Source: Pogonophryne albipinna
Lineage: Eukaryota > Chordata > Actinopteri > Perciformes > Artedidraconidae
DNA: 64,000 nt
Direction of reading: 5' to 3'
NCBI GenBank assembly: GCA_028583405.1
Contig: CM053246.1
Location: 3,778,570 to 3,842,569, forward strand
In this document: piece by piece, positions 46,344 through 57,425 of the stretch
Layout: each line of letters opens with the position of its first letter
How positions within the stretch are numbered: position 1 is the first letter of the stretch
Made by a program: the position numbers and the translations under genes
The notes under the pieces: generated by a model
Databases searched by the model: none
The model's input: the letters and a program-made list of their open reading frames with translations, nothing else
What the model was told of the DNA's origin: nothing

Positions 46344-46554
46344 CACAGAAAAAACTCAAACGTTGACTTTAATTCATTATGTCAACAGATTTCACATCAC
46401 TGTATTAGGTTAGTTGAAAGCAATAATATGAACTTGAACCTCATATTTTGTATTTAAACTTAATATTGTTGCTTTCAACTAACCTAATAAAAGTTATGTG
46501 ACATTTGTTGACATACAACATTTAATTAAAGTCAACATTTCAGTTTGTTCAGTG
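46344..46554. mobile_element. Fold-back MITE with CACTG-type ends, copy 1
   Basis: Nearly the whole 211-bp element is an inverted repeat: CACAGAAAAAACTCAAACG and GTTGACTTTAATT at the left, complemented CACTGAACAAACTGAAATG and GTTGACTTTAATT at the right, with arms GTATTAGGTTAGTTGAAAGC/GCTTTCAACTAACC near the centre. TG flanks both sides. CACTG termini with 2-3-bp duplications would fit CACTA/EnSpm-type mobilisation. A second copy lies at 57217. Confidence 0.75.
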
Positions 46555-49500
46555 TGGCTGGAGGGATTTGTCTGTCCCGAGCCATGATTAGTTTGATCCA
46601 TTGCTAGATGGTTTTATTCTGTATACAGCATTTCTATGTGACATTGTGGTAGCTACACATTAAACATTTACATTGTTTGTGGTTAAAACATGTATTTAGT
46701 TGGTTTGTTGTGCTCTTCTTCAGGGTTAGAAATATGTACAATCTTGCCAAAAGAAGCAGGCTTAGTCTACATCACCCTGTTTACTCTACATCAGAGAATT
46801 AGGTCTGGCAGTCACACATTTACTTTTATTATTTTATACTATTGCAATATTATAAAAGAGTATTTTCTATTCCGTCTGATATCATTCATTTTAATTGTAT
46901 CTAATATAAGGCCTCATATTTGTTCATTTCCTATTCTGTATTCCATTTATCCTGCCAGAATGTCACCAAGTTCAAAGCTGGAATAGTATACAATATGAAA
47001 CTATTATCTGTATGAAGTGTGTTTCAGATCCATCGTTAGCTGTGCTACATTGTGTGGACATGTTTGGTACCCACCCTGAACAAACGGAATCTTATTTTGA
47101 GTGTGGAGTGTCAGAAATAGGATAATAGAAATATAAACAGTGAATAGAGAGCTCGAAGATGAACAATAACTAACTGGAGGAGGAAAAGTACTTCTTCACA
47201 CGAGTGTCTGAATCATTGTTCTTTGGGTTGATGTTTTATATAAGGATGATGGTGCGGCCCGTGTGCTTGTGCCTTTGCTCTTTGTTCTGCTTGATTTACA
47301 GCAGCAGTACAATGGTGGAATAGGAGTTGGGCTTTGCTGCTTGTGAAGAGGTTTTGGGTAATGCAAGCGGGGTCTTTTGTTTGTGAGCTTGATTGCGAGG
47401 AGTAGGGAAGCCTTGGAGCTGTCATCCCAATAAAGAAAGCTCCTCTTACAGCGTTAACACCAACATCCAATCAAAAGAGGGGGGAACAGATTTAGTTCAC
47501 TGCTGTTTGCTTTTCACACAGAAAGGGCCATGCATTAATGGAAATCCAAATATTCCAGCATTACCAGAGGATGATAATGTAAATTCAAGTTAATATTGGT
47601 ACAATGTGTGTGTGACAGTTTGCCATAATGCGCTCTTCCTGGATTAGTCATTCATTAAACAGGTTTGCCATGCAAAGCCACTGTCAGATGTTTGTCAAGG
47701 AGGACAGAAGAGAGAGAAAACAGTGCCAGCAGAAGCTCTTACAATTAAATTCTTCAGCCTGATTATGGTGACCAGTTTAATCTGGAGCATGTGAGTTCCT
47801 CTGTAGATCCAGAGCAACAATTCTTTGCAATAATAGAACAGAAAGACAGGCGAAACAAAGGGCCGTATTAAAGCGCTGTGTTTGGTTTAAAAGAAGCTGA
47901 GAAGCATTGTCAGTAAAATGATGTTGTTTCACATTAGATGGGTTGGAATAACAACTTCTATTTATACCTCTTTTTTACTCCTTCAATGCGGCGTCTATTT
48001 ACTTTGCAGCGTTCCATAATGCGAGATATGAGAAAAGGATCAAGTGCTTTGTGTTCAGTGTGCAGAGATCTCACAGAGATGTATAGCTTTTGTCTTGAAT
48101 GTGCATTTATTGTGTTGAAATATTCAGGAGTCTGTGCACTTTTAATATTCAATATACCGCTAACATTCATCAAAGTGGTCTCTTTTCTGTCTGTAAAAAA
48201 ACATTTCCCACTGAAAAGATTTCAATATGAATCTTTAATTTTAGGTAATTGACTCGCTTTAAAGATAATTTGTCATTTGTTCCCTCTTAATTTAGGTCGT
48301 ATATCTTCCTAACGACTGATTGAATCTGTATGAAGTCTACTTTTGTAAACATATCAGTTTTTCTCCAGTCTCTCTGTTTCCCCTTTCTTTTTTGGCAAAT
48401 GTTCATACATCATCATTCTGGACTTCTGTATCTTTGTGGGGTTTTTCTTGACAGTATTAAGAAATGTATACATTTTTGGTAAATCTCAAGATAGTTGTTG
48501 GTTGGATTCCCGAGAAAGAATGATGGTTAATACAAGCTTAATGTGGTGAGGTGAAGTCATGTGACTGTTCTTTAGTTCCATGATACTGTAGCCTAATGCT
48601 TTGCACTGCCGATTGTATTACATTTCAAAAATCCTGAAGTGGTGTATTATGTAAGGGACAGTGTGCAGCGGGGCGGTTTATTGCCCTCGTTTCTTTTCTA
48701 GAGACAGTTTTCCATCATGAACCCAAGTTCAGGACCATAATCGAGTTTTCAACTAAACCGTGAAATAAGTGGAGGTCATCCTGATGGAAAAGACGTGTAA
48801 GTATCATAAATGTGTGTTTGCAACAAATCTTATTTTCTGCAATGGAAAAATCCTATTGGCTTTTAGTGGAGGGAGCCCTTGCTATGCTAATCTCCGGGTA
48901 TGCCTTCAGAAATACGTCATCACTGCTTCACAAAACAGAATAAGAAACCAGATTTTTCATCTTATTTTGTAAAAATGTGATGTTTATTTCCAACTTGCAA
49001 AAACGTGTCCCTCCTCTGTTAGAATGTATCACCCTAACACACTTCTAACCCTTGTACACACACTGAGGATCAGTCTGTGTACTCTACGAGCTGCTGAAGC
49101 TCTCCCAAGAACTAACATTCTGATACAAAGCGTGGTCAGTGTAATCTTCAAACTGTCACATTAGTGCGGATCCACAAACCCTTCACACACTCACACACCA
49201 TGACCATTTCAATCAAGTATGTGCCCCAAACCAGATTACAAGTTTGATTTCAGGCTCTTTATCTGACTACTGTACACACACACACACACGCACGCACGTG
49301 CACGCACACACGCACACGCACAGTTTCTTGAAGGATAAGTCGCTGATATTAAATAAAGATCGCCTGTTGCCATGCACTATTATGATATTAGGATATGAAA
49401 TGGTTTTGGCTTATCTTACTGATAATGATAAATAGACATTTAACAACTTTAAATATCACAAAAATATGTTGTTACATCACCTGATATGCCAAGAGCTCTA

Positions 49501-49725
49501 AGAATGAATGATTCTCTGTTATCCAAAGGACCTCCCAAGTTTCATCATTATACATGACATTTATTATTTCATTTTATACCATAGCAGAACATTTAGTCCA
49601 AGAAATCAAAGTTAGAAATGTTGCTTTCTTGAAGTTTGTACTGTCTGCCTCACATATCACATGATAAAGAGAGTGAGTGATATTTCCAACAAACATATTG
49701 TCTTTTTGTCATCTGTAGATGGTTG
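46555..49725. other. Unique DNA, possible conserved block 47600-48260
   Basis: No gene recognised. 47600-48260 has balanced composition and regulatory-looking words, as in conserved non-coding DNA; unproven. A degenerate CA/CG-type dinucleotide tract is at 49272-49321. ORFs (46690-46986, 47213-47593, 47938-48252, 48769-48972) lack recognisable domains. Confidence 0.3.
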
Positions 49726-49733
49726 CTATACAG

Positions 49734-50242
49734 CAGGGGTGTCAAACTCAAGGCCCGGGGGCCAAATCCGGCCCGCGACTTCATTTTATGTGGCCCCACA
49801 AGAGCTTGCAAAGAATATAATATGTTTGTTGTACGGTTACATGGCGATTTACAGAAGCACGTTGCCCATGGAGCACAATGCATCTCAAATTCGACTTTTT
49901 TCTTCTAAATATGCCTTTTTTCCCAGAATTTGCCCTTTTCTCAGAAGTGACTTTTTTTTCAATTTTTCGATTTAGCTTTTATTTTAAAATCATTTTGTAA
50001 CATTCTCACTGAAGAGACTTGCAATTATTTGCCCTTCTGCTTTCAGACCGAGTTAATTATGAAGTTATTACCCTATCCGATAATAATCCAATGCAGAGGC
50101 AATAATGTAATATAATACATTATTTTATATATATTAAATATTTATATATGTATTTTTGTATAGTCTTAAAGTTACAACCGGCCCTTTGAGTGCAACCATA
50201 ATGTGAATGTGGCCCGTGATGAAATTGAGTTTGACACCCCTG
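49734..50242. mobile_element. hAT MITE with CAGGGGTGTCAAACTC ends, 509 bp
   Basis: Perfect 8-bp duplication CTATACAG (49726-49733 and 50243-50250). Left CAGGGGTGTCAAACTCAAGG, complemented right CAGGGGTGTCAAACTCAATT. GGCCCG words near both ends are typical of this vertebrate hAT family. The ORFs at 49650-49975 lie in or across the element and are not genes. Confidence 0.9.
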
Positions 50243-50250
50243 CTATACAG

Positions 50251-50715
50251 GGACAGATTGGGAGGCCTGTCTCCAAAACCGCTGACTAGGCATCCACTTG
50301 ACGTCGTGATTGGTCGACTGTTCAGAGTTAAGAACTGAACCAGAGTTGGAATTTCTTTCCACAGCTCTTTTTCCTATTTAAGTCTCTGTTCTCACCACAA
50401 AGTGCAACACTATGTCTCCCTCTTTCACTTTTCATTCCAAAGTCAAATAGATTGATTTCTGACATTGAGGATAATACGATACATTTTGATATATTTAATC
50501 AAAAGCATATAAGGGAAAGTAAAACATAAAAGTCAAATAAGCTCTACCTCAAACCTTAAAATACTGCTAACATGTTAAAGAGTATTCTCAATAAGAGAGT
50601 TTTAAAACTGAGATATCTTCTTTTTTCATGCCTAATTATTTCGGGTCAATATCTTCACCCACAATGCAACTCAACTACCGATTGTTGGGTCGAGATTTTG
50701 GTGTGAAAGACACAA
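50251..50715. other. Short non-coding spacer
   Basis: AT-rich sequence between two MITEs; nothing recognised. Confidence 0.5.
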
Positions 50716-50718
50716 TAA

Positions 50719-51477
50719 TGGCGCGTTTCCACTACAGGCCTCGCTCGGCCTCGCTCGGTTTGGTTAGGCCTTATTATTATTATTAATGCTGCGCTTCCAT
50801 TACAGTTTAGGAACTGGGGTAGTTACTATAGTAACGCAGTGTAGGCGGAGCCGTGACGTCATCTTCAATGAGAGCCCCAAAAAACCAACACAGCCGTTAG
50901 CTCTTAGCACTCAGAGCTCACAGCTCTTCATATCTGTTCAGAAACTAGACAAAAGTTAAACAAGTACAAACTACAGACTGCCTGTGTCATGGAGAATACA
51001 GTCGCTGGTTTATTTATGTCTGTATAGGCCGTTGTTGTGAGTGTGGACGGTCGGAGCATATATAACGTTAGCTTAGCCAAGCTCCATTTAGAAAGCACGC
51101 ATTTTAAAAGGGTTTTTCGCCTGCCGTCTGTCTGCAGACTTGTCAAAGCATTAATTCATGGTTTTTACTAACCGGTATCAGTATGTTGTTACTTCGGCAT
51201 CATTTTGAAACGTGTATTACAATTAAATCACGGTCAAATATGTTCATCTTGTTGTAGTTGTAGCCCCCTTGCCAGCGATTCTCTCTCTAGTTTAGCATAC
51301 TCAGCCCGACTCAGCCTGGTTGTTCCTGGCCCTAGAACCACGATTTAGTCGGGCCAGAAAAAAGGTGAAAAAGTAGCCCCGGGCCAAAACTAGGCCAAGT
51401 GGAAACGCAACCAAAAACGGGCCCCGCACGGCTCGGCACGCTTAAAGCGAGCTACCCGCTGCAGTGGAAACGCGCCA
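50719..51477. mobile_element. PIF/Harbinger-like MITE (TGGCGCGTTTCCACT ends), 759 bp
   Basis: TGGCGCGTTTCCACTACAG at the left and complemented TGGCGCGTTTCCACTGCAG at the right differ at one base over 19. TAA flanks both ends (50716-50718 and 51478-51480). Inside each end lie GCTCGG words, and a second AAGTGGAAACGC copy occurs at 51398-51409. No transposase; the minus ORF at 50928-51146 is unrecognised. Confidence 0.85.
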
Positions 51478-51480
51478 TAA

Positions 51481-51928
51481 TTCCTAAAGCAAAGATGAGG
51501 AGGGGGATTCAGAGGTCTTTTAAACTCACATCTTTCAAACTCCTCACACACAACAACTCCTCTTAAATCAATCCCATCCGATACAGTGACATCACTTCAG
51601 CAATATATCAGATTTCGTGCAGCTCCTGTATTGTGTACTGTATTTCCCCAATCTGTTGTTGTAGTCACATGACATGTAAACTGACTTCTGCTTAAACACT
51701 TCAATAAAAACTACTCTTCAAAAACAAACATGTAAAATGATTGAACTAAAAGCAATTTTTAGGCCCCATGAATACTTCTGATATTTACACTAATATGTTT
51801 CTGGGGCACTGGGGAGTCCCTGAATAAGTTACACAATATTATGTTTATTTTTAAGATTATATAAATATTTTTTTTCTTTTTTTTCATTCATCGTCATGTC
51901 ATGTTTCGTTTTTGCAAAAAAATGATAT
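51481..51928. other. Short non-coding spacer
   Basis: AT-rich; nothing recognised. Confidence 0.5.
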
Positions 51929-52634
51929 TTAAAGGTCTCATGTCATGCTTTTCCGGTTATCACCCGTCCCCTTGTGTTATGTAGCTTTCTCTGCATGTGA
52001 ACGGTCTGCAGAGTCAAAACCCTCAAAGTACACCCTGTAGCGAGTAAAACTCTAACACAGAGAAGACCTGTCTGTGCTGCCCCAGAACGCCTCGTTGGAC
52101 ATTTCTCTTTTTCAATTTTTTGCTTCCTGGGTACAGTGACGTAACGATACCCAGGTCCAAATGTGTGTGTGTGCTCAGGCTGAATTCCGCGGTGTCTCGC
52201 AGACCCCACGACACCAGTAATCCAGCTCACACTGTCCGCTCCTCGAGCCTCAGGGCGGAGCAGCGAGCCCCGCAACGTCCCGCCAACACGGCACCCAGAC
52301 CCCACGCAGCATTCTCATCTGTTTGTCATTACTGGTGTCATTTTCTGGTTGCTAACAAACGCCATAGTAACACATAATCACTGATGTTCCGCTGTAACGG
52401 TGGTGGACTCATCAGAACAGAGTGGGCGAGCTGACCAATCAGAGCACAGTGGGCTCACGGGGGGCAGGAGCTCCAACAAGCCGTGTAGGACAGAGAGTGA
52501 ATACACATACTATACAGAGATGCTGTATGAGAAACTAATGTGAGTTTGGAACATTGAACAATGTGAATCTATTCTAGTAGACCTCAACAATGGAATTATG
52601 ATCAGTAGAAATGGCCATGACATGGGACCTTTAC
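51929..52634. mobile_element. TTAA-type MITE (AAAGGTCTCATGTCATG ends)
   Basis: TTAAAGGTCTCATGTCATG at the left faces complemented TAAAGGTCCCATGTCATGG at the right (one mismatch over the shared 17 bp). TTAA is intact on the left; on the right it reads TTAC, probably one substitution. A GC-richer interior (52060-52470) yields unrelated ORFs on both strands (51943-52377) without known domains. Confidence 0.65.
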
Positions 52635-53516
52635 AAATATAAAAATCAAAGCATACTGCATATTTTTATGATATCTGGCTTTAATAATATATAATACCAA
52701 TTCACAACATTCTTGCATTTTTTCTACTGTCTTCAGATGTTCCTGTATGGCACAGCTAGTGCTTCATTCATGTTGATGAAAAATCCACAGAGCAGTGTTT
52801 AGATAGGAAGCGGCAGATACTGCAGTAATATAAGTTTGTTTGACTGCTTTTGTCATCGCGGCTTCTGACACGCACAAGCATCATAAATACTCCATACATC
52901 CTCTCATACAAGCCTGGCTTTGGCTGTGGGCTGTTTGTCACTCTTTGGAATTGATAAAAAAAGATTGGTCTCTGGAGAATGTGTTGTTACCGTCATAAAG
53001 GGAAGGCCATGTCCACATTATTATTTTTCTCATTGCGGGCAGTAGTGTGCGGCTTTTCAGAGCGCTTTAATCTGCTCTCCAGCCGGACACGTGGGACTTG
53101 GCCTTGCCCCCTCGTCACCCCGGCAGACGTGTGTGGGGGGGGGGGGGGGAATATCAGATGGGGCCTCTGCTGGCGCACAGCAGCGATACAATCAGCATTC
53201 AGAACAATGGCCCACATAATAGCAGTTTTTCAACTAGTGGTTAGGGCCAGAAAGTGGTTTGAAGGACCGGTCGGACCCACAGACAGGCAGGTAAGAAATA
53301 CAATCCTCAAAGACTTTTATACCAAAGTAACCAGAATGTACATTTACTTTAGCGGCAGGTGATGAACTCCTGTCACACGTGCACATTCAGGAAGTTGAGC
53401 TATTTTATTTAAGTCTTATGATTTGAAGTAGATTTTCCTTTTCGGAATTTGTATTCTCTTACTTACAGTTGCAGCTTTTGGAAAATGCCTGAGCCCCAAA
53501 GCATGTTTTTGTGTAT
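52635..53516. other. Non-coding DNA with a 13-14 bp G-run
   Basis: GTGTGG followed by a long G-run lies near 53133-53149. The ORFs on both strands (52979-53362 and 52993-53217) overlap and have no domain. Confidence 0.4.
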
Positions 53517-53615
53517 CAGAAATCAGAATCAGTTCCAAGTAGGTTTACACATACAAGGGATCTGCTTTTGTGTTTAGTGGTGCAAACGTAAAAAGCATAA
53601 AGACATAAACATCAA
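53517..53615 (-). mobile_element. LINE 3' end fragment
   Basis: AGAAATCAGAATCAG followed by CCAAGTAGGTTTACACATAC, AAGGGATCTGCTTTTGTG and GTGGTGCAAACG is the reverse complement of a 3' terminus frequent in fish non-LTR elements, with a short (TGATTC)n-type tail. No coding part. Confidence 0.5.
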
Positions 53616-56600
53616 ATATTTTTACTTGTTCTTAAGCCATTGAAGCTCATGTGATTTAACTGTAAAACAACACATGTGTTGTTCTATTTAAATGGATTTT
53701 CAATGGCTTGCATGTGTGACATTACTGTATTGCATATAGCCAAAACATTGAATCAATGAGTTGATAAAATCTCTGAGAAACTAGTTTATAATACTATATT
53801 TTCAAATCATTTATTTAGAAACATGTGTAAGTATTTGATAGTTGGTATTTGATAGTTGGTATTTCCTTTTTTTGCTTTTCAGATTTCATGTAACATTGTA
53901 AATGAAATATCTTTGGAGTTTGTTAGAGTATTGACATTCTTCACAATATTCTGCCATTTGTTTTGAAAATGTCAGAGATGAACTAAACAGCAAAGCTAGC
54001 CAGTCTTGCTGTAATTCTAGTAACAGTCCAAACACAGCTGAATAATACTTGTCTTTTTAACACTGACTGACACTTATTGTCATTCCTATTTGAGCACCGT
54101 TTAGATATTAATCAGTCAGGTCATGTGGTGAGTGCTGTCACTGCTGGAATAGCTTTAATATGGACTGCCCCTCTGGGACGAACTTGGTCATTAACTCTAA
54201 TGCCATTTTCTGCCACAGAACCCCCCCCCCCTCCCTCCTCACCCTCTTCATTGATTCCAAAATCAAGAGGCAAACGACTCCCAGGACATTTAAGCACACT
54301 CCATTCCCCTCCTGCAACCTAAAGGGCTGGATCAAGTCTTTGTCTGAACTCTGACCTCCTCTTCCTCCGCATACAATCACCCGAGGACATGGGACACACT
54401 TCACGTACTCTCACTGTCTTAAACAATTTGTGCCTTGTTAGGAGCATGGGGAACATCATTTAGGGGCTGAGGAGGGAGGGGTGATGGGTGTTGAGAGAGA
54501 AAGGCAGGAAGCCAGTGATGAAGACGAGAGGAGGACAGCTCAGATGGCGAGGTACATCTTTAACATAGCTGCTATTGATTTCAGATTGTCCCCATGGGAA
54601 GACAAAACGATGCATGCACAGTGTGAGTAGTTAGCACTGTCTGTGTGTGGGGGGAAGAAATCAGGTACACACATGACCTGTGGTCTTATATCACATGGTT
54701 CAATTTCTTTTTTTAACCATGCACTCAAAATGTGAAACCTACACCATTTTTTTTAAACTGCAATGTGTTTTCTTCATTCTTTCTTGGCACTCTGTTCGTG
54801 ATCAGATCTGTACTTTTCAGCAAAGAGGAGATAGAAAACCTTTATTATTTGACTTAAAGGGTGGGCATCATTACTATGTTACCATATCATTTGAGCTAAC
54901 TTTCCCTACAGTAATGTATAGTATACACATTTTCAAATGTTATATGGTCAGGCTAGGTTATCTAGCTTCCTCTTAACAATTGTTAGCTTGTTAGTCTAAC
55001 TGACATCTGCCCAATATTTTATAAAATACAAACATAACAGCACAAAAGGTTCTCCCAAATATTTTAAAGTTGTGTAAGGCAATCATGGCTGTTATAAAAG
55101 TGCGTTAAAAGAAAGAAAACAAAAAGGAAATGTCTTCTCCTTAGTAGTGCCCCAAGTTTAAAACAGGTCCTTCACATTAGCATCTAGATGCTGCAGTTGG
55201 GTATACACACTCAGAGGCTTAACATTTGATGCTGTTTCCATAAATATGTCCCAAGCCAATTTGATCCTTTTTTGAAAAACACAGGACTGGTTTATGTTTC
55301 ATTAAAAAAATAAGAAGGTTGTATTAACTTTAAACCTGGTAGTGGAAAAACAGCACGTGCACAGTTGTTCTGCTGACTCGATAAAGTAGCTGTTGGATAT
55401 CGCCGCAAACATGTTTACCTGTTTTGTGCAATGCAAAGGACTAACACGTCAGAATGATCTCAACTGAAGTCACTTGATCTTATACATATACACTTCTGGT
55501 TAAGCAATGTATTCTTTTTTATCAGGCTGCATTTTGGACTATACAATAAATGATATGCGCTATACTTCTGTGCGTCATTTACAAATGTTGATGAACCAAA
55601 GATTAAGAGCATGTCTAAATACTTTCCCTTCATTAACTATGTATTCTCTTTTGTACATTGAAGAGGTCAGAGAGGAATGCCTGTACAAGCACCAACAATA
55701 TATAGAGTGTATTAAATAAAGCATGAAAACCCTCTCTGGACTAATGTCTGTGGAAGTAAGCAATAAGGAATTGAAATGATGCATTTAAGAGAACAAATAT
55801 TACCATTTGAAATGGACTCAGCTGTTGTCTGTTAATTAGATGTCCTTGAGAGATAGAGCCTGCATTGAAAAGCAACAATAGTCTTTTCAGCATGTTTCTA
55901 TGGCTCTGCTATTTAGGCCTTCCCTTTGTAGACTGTTCAAGGCAACCGCTTGGCCATCTTTGGACCCAGCATTTTCTTTGTCTTCATCATTTTATGTCAT
56001 TTAGAGAGTCACTGTTACCCTTATCTAGATATTTCAATTACATGGCTTCTTTGCCACAATGTCATTTATTGAATCATTGCTTTGCGCAGTATTATTGGTC
56101 CACTGTGAATAGTAATGGTTTTTCAGAACACAAAAGCCACCACTCACCACTATATGTGGTCCACTCATGGACGAGATGTACCCTAATCCTTATTCTCTCT
56201 GTGGAAGGACATGAGCATTATTTTAATACAAATAATGTGTTTTTATTTACCATTCATATGGGCTCTTGATCAGTTCAGTTAGCATAGATTAGCAATAAAG
56301 CCAAGCAGCTACATACAGTAGGAAGAATCTCTTGTGACACAAAGGTACTGACATTCTTACTGGCAGTAGATACAAAAAAAAAACAAGTCTCTTATTTGTT
56401 ATTATCCTGAAGTATTTCATCAATCTTGTTTTTGCTACTACTTATGTCCAGTTTCTTTCAGCAATAGTCTTTCATTGTATTTGTATTCAGTGATTCCCTT
56501 TCTGTTTAGTAGTTTCCATCTGCAGAGTGCATCACTCCCATGCTGCACTCTGATGACCCACAGAAACGTGATATGAGGGATTCATAGGGAATAATGCAGC

Positions 56601-57216
56601 ATGCCGTCTTACTGCGTTACATTTCAGCCTCACTGCTGACTGTGTAACTCCTCAGGCCATTCTAGAGCTATACTAATGCTAACCAAACAGTACATATAAT
56701 GTTGTATATCTTATTCAGTTGATTATTATTACTGATCCATTACATGTTCAGAGAGCTAGTTCTAACTGTTTTATATAATGTAGAGCAATTACATTAGAAG
56801 ACAATGCATCGTATTCTCTCATCTGATGACCTGAATCTGCAAAGTAACAGGAAACAGTTTAATATTGACCTCTAAAATAAAGTGGAGATGAAACTATACA
56901 ACATTTGAAACAATACAAGAACTACATAACTGTTCATTAATGTGAACTATCCCTGTTGGTTAAACTAATACATACATAGAAATAAATATACTCAACTGGT
57001 GAGGTATGCTTATTTTTAATGTCAAAAAGGCATTTACTTTGTGAGACTGACGACACTTTGAAATGTATCTTGTGTCCCTGATATTTAGCATTGTGTTTGA
57101 TTACTTGCTGTGACCTACAGTATATAGTCAGAAGTGACCTACTTTGATCAAATGAGCACTCTACATTGTGATGGGAAGTGCCTTCCTAGCAACCAGACAA
57201 AACAGCACTTCCTGTG
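53616..57216. other. AT-rich unique DNA
   Basis: No gene, RNA gene or element ends seen in 3.6 kb. A TAGTTGGTATTTGATAGTTG duplication lies near 53838-53868. ORFs at 54077-54404, 54680-54976, 55507-55784 and 55865-56269 show no known domain or splice logic. Confidence 0.4.
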
Positions 57217-57425
57217 CACTGAAAAAACTGAAACTAAATGTCATTAAATATATTATGTCAACAGATTTCACATCCCTGTATTAGGTTAGTTGAAAGCAAT
57301 AATATTATAATAAAATGATAAAAAAAAGATTAGGTTCAACTTTAAATGATTGCTTTCACCTAAACTAGTACAGTTGTGAAATGTGTTTACGTAATATTTG
57401 TGTTATTATGTACAAATGGTAAATC
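57217..57425. mobile_element. Fold-back MITE with CACTG-type ends, copy 2
   Basis: CACTGAAAAAACTGAAAC at the left. Bases 57254-57304 match 46379-46429 of copy 1 over 51 bp with one difference (CATCCC for CATCAC). The right arm is inverted but more diverged (GATTGCTTTCACCTAAAC, CAGTTGTGAAATG), and the right end is uncertain (57425-57466). Confidence 0.65.

Noticed and set aside
55865..56269. 134-codon ORF with hydrophobic start
   Set aside because: No family resemblance; Leu/Phe/His-rich composition follows from local T-richness.
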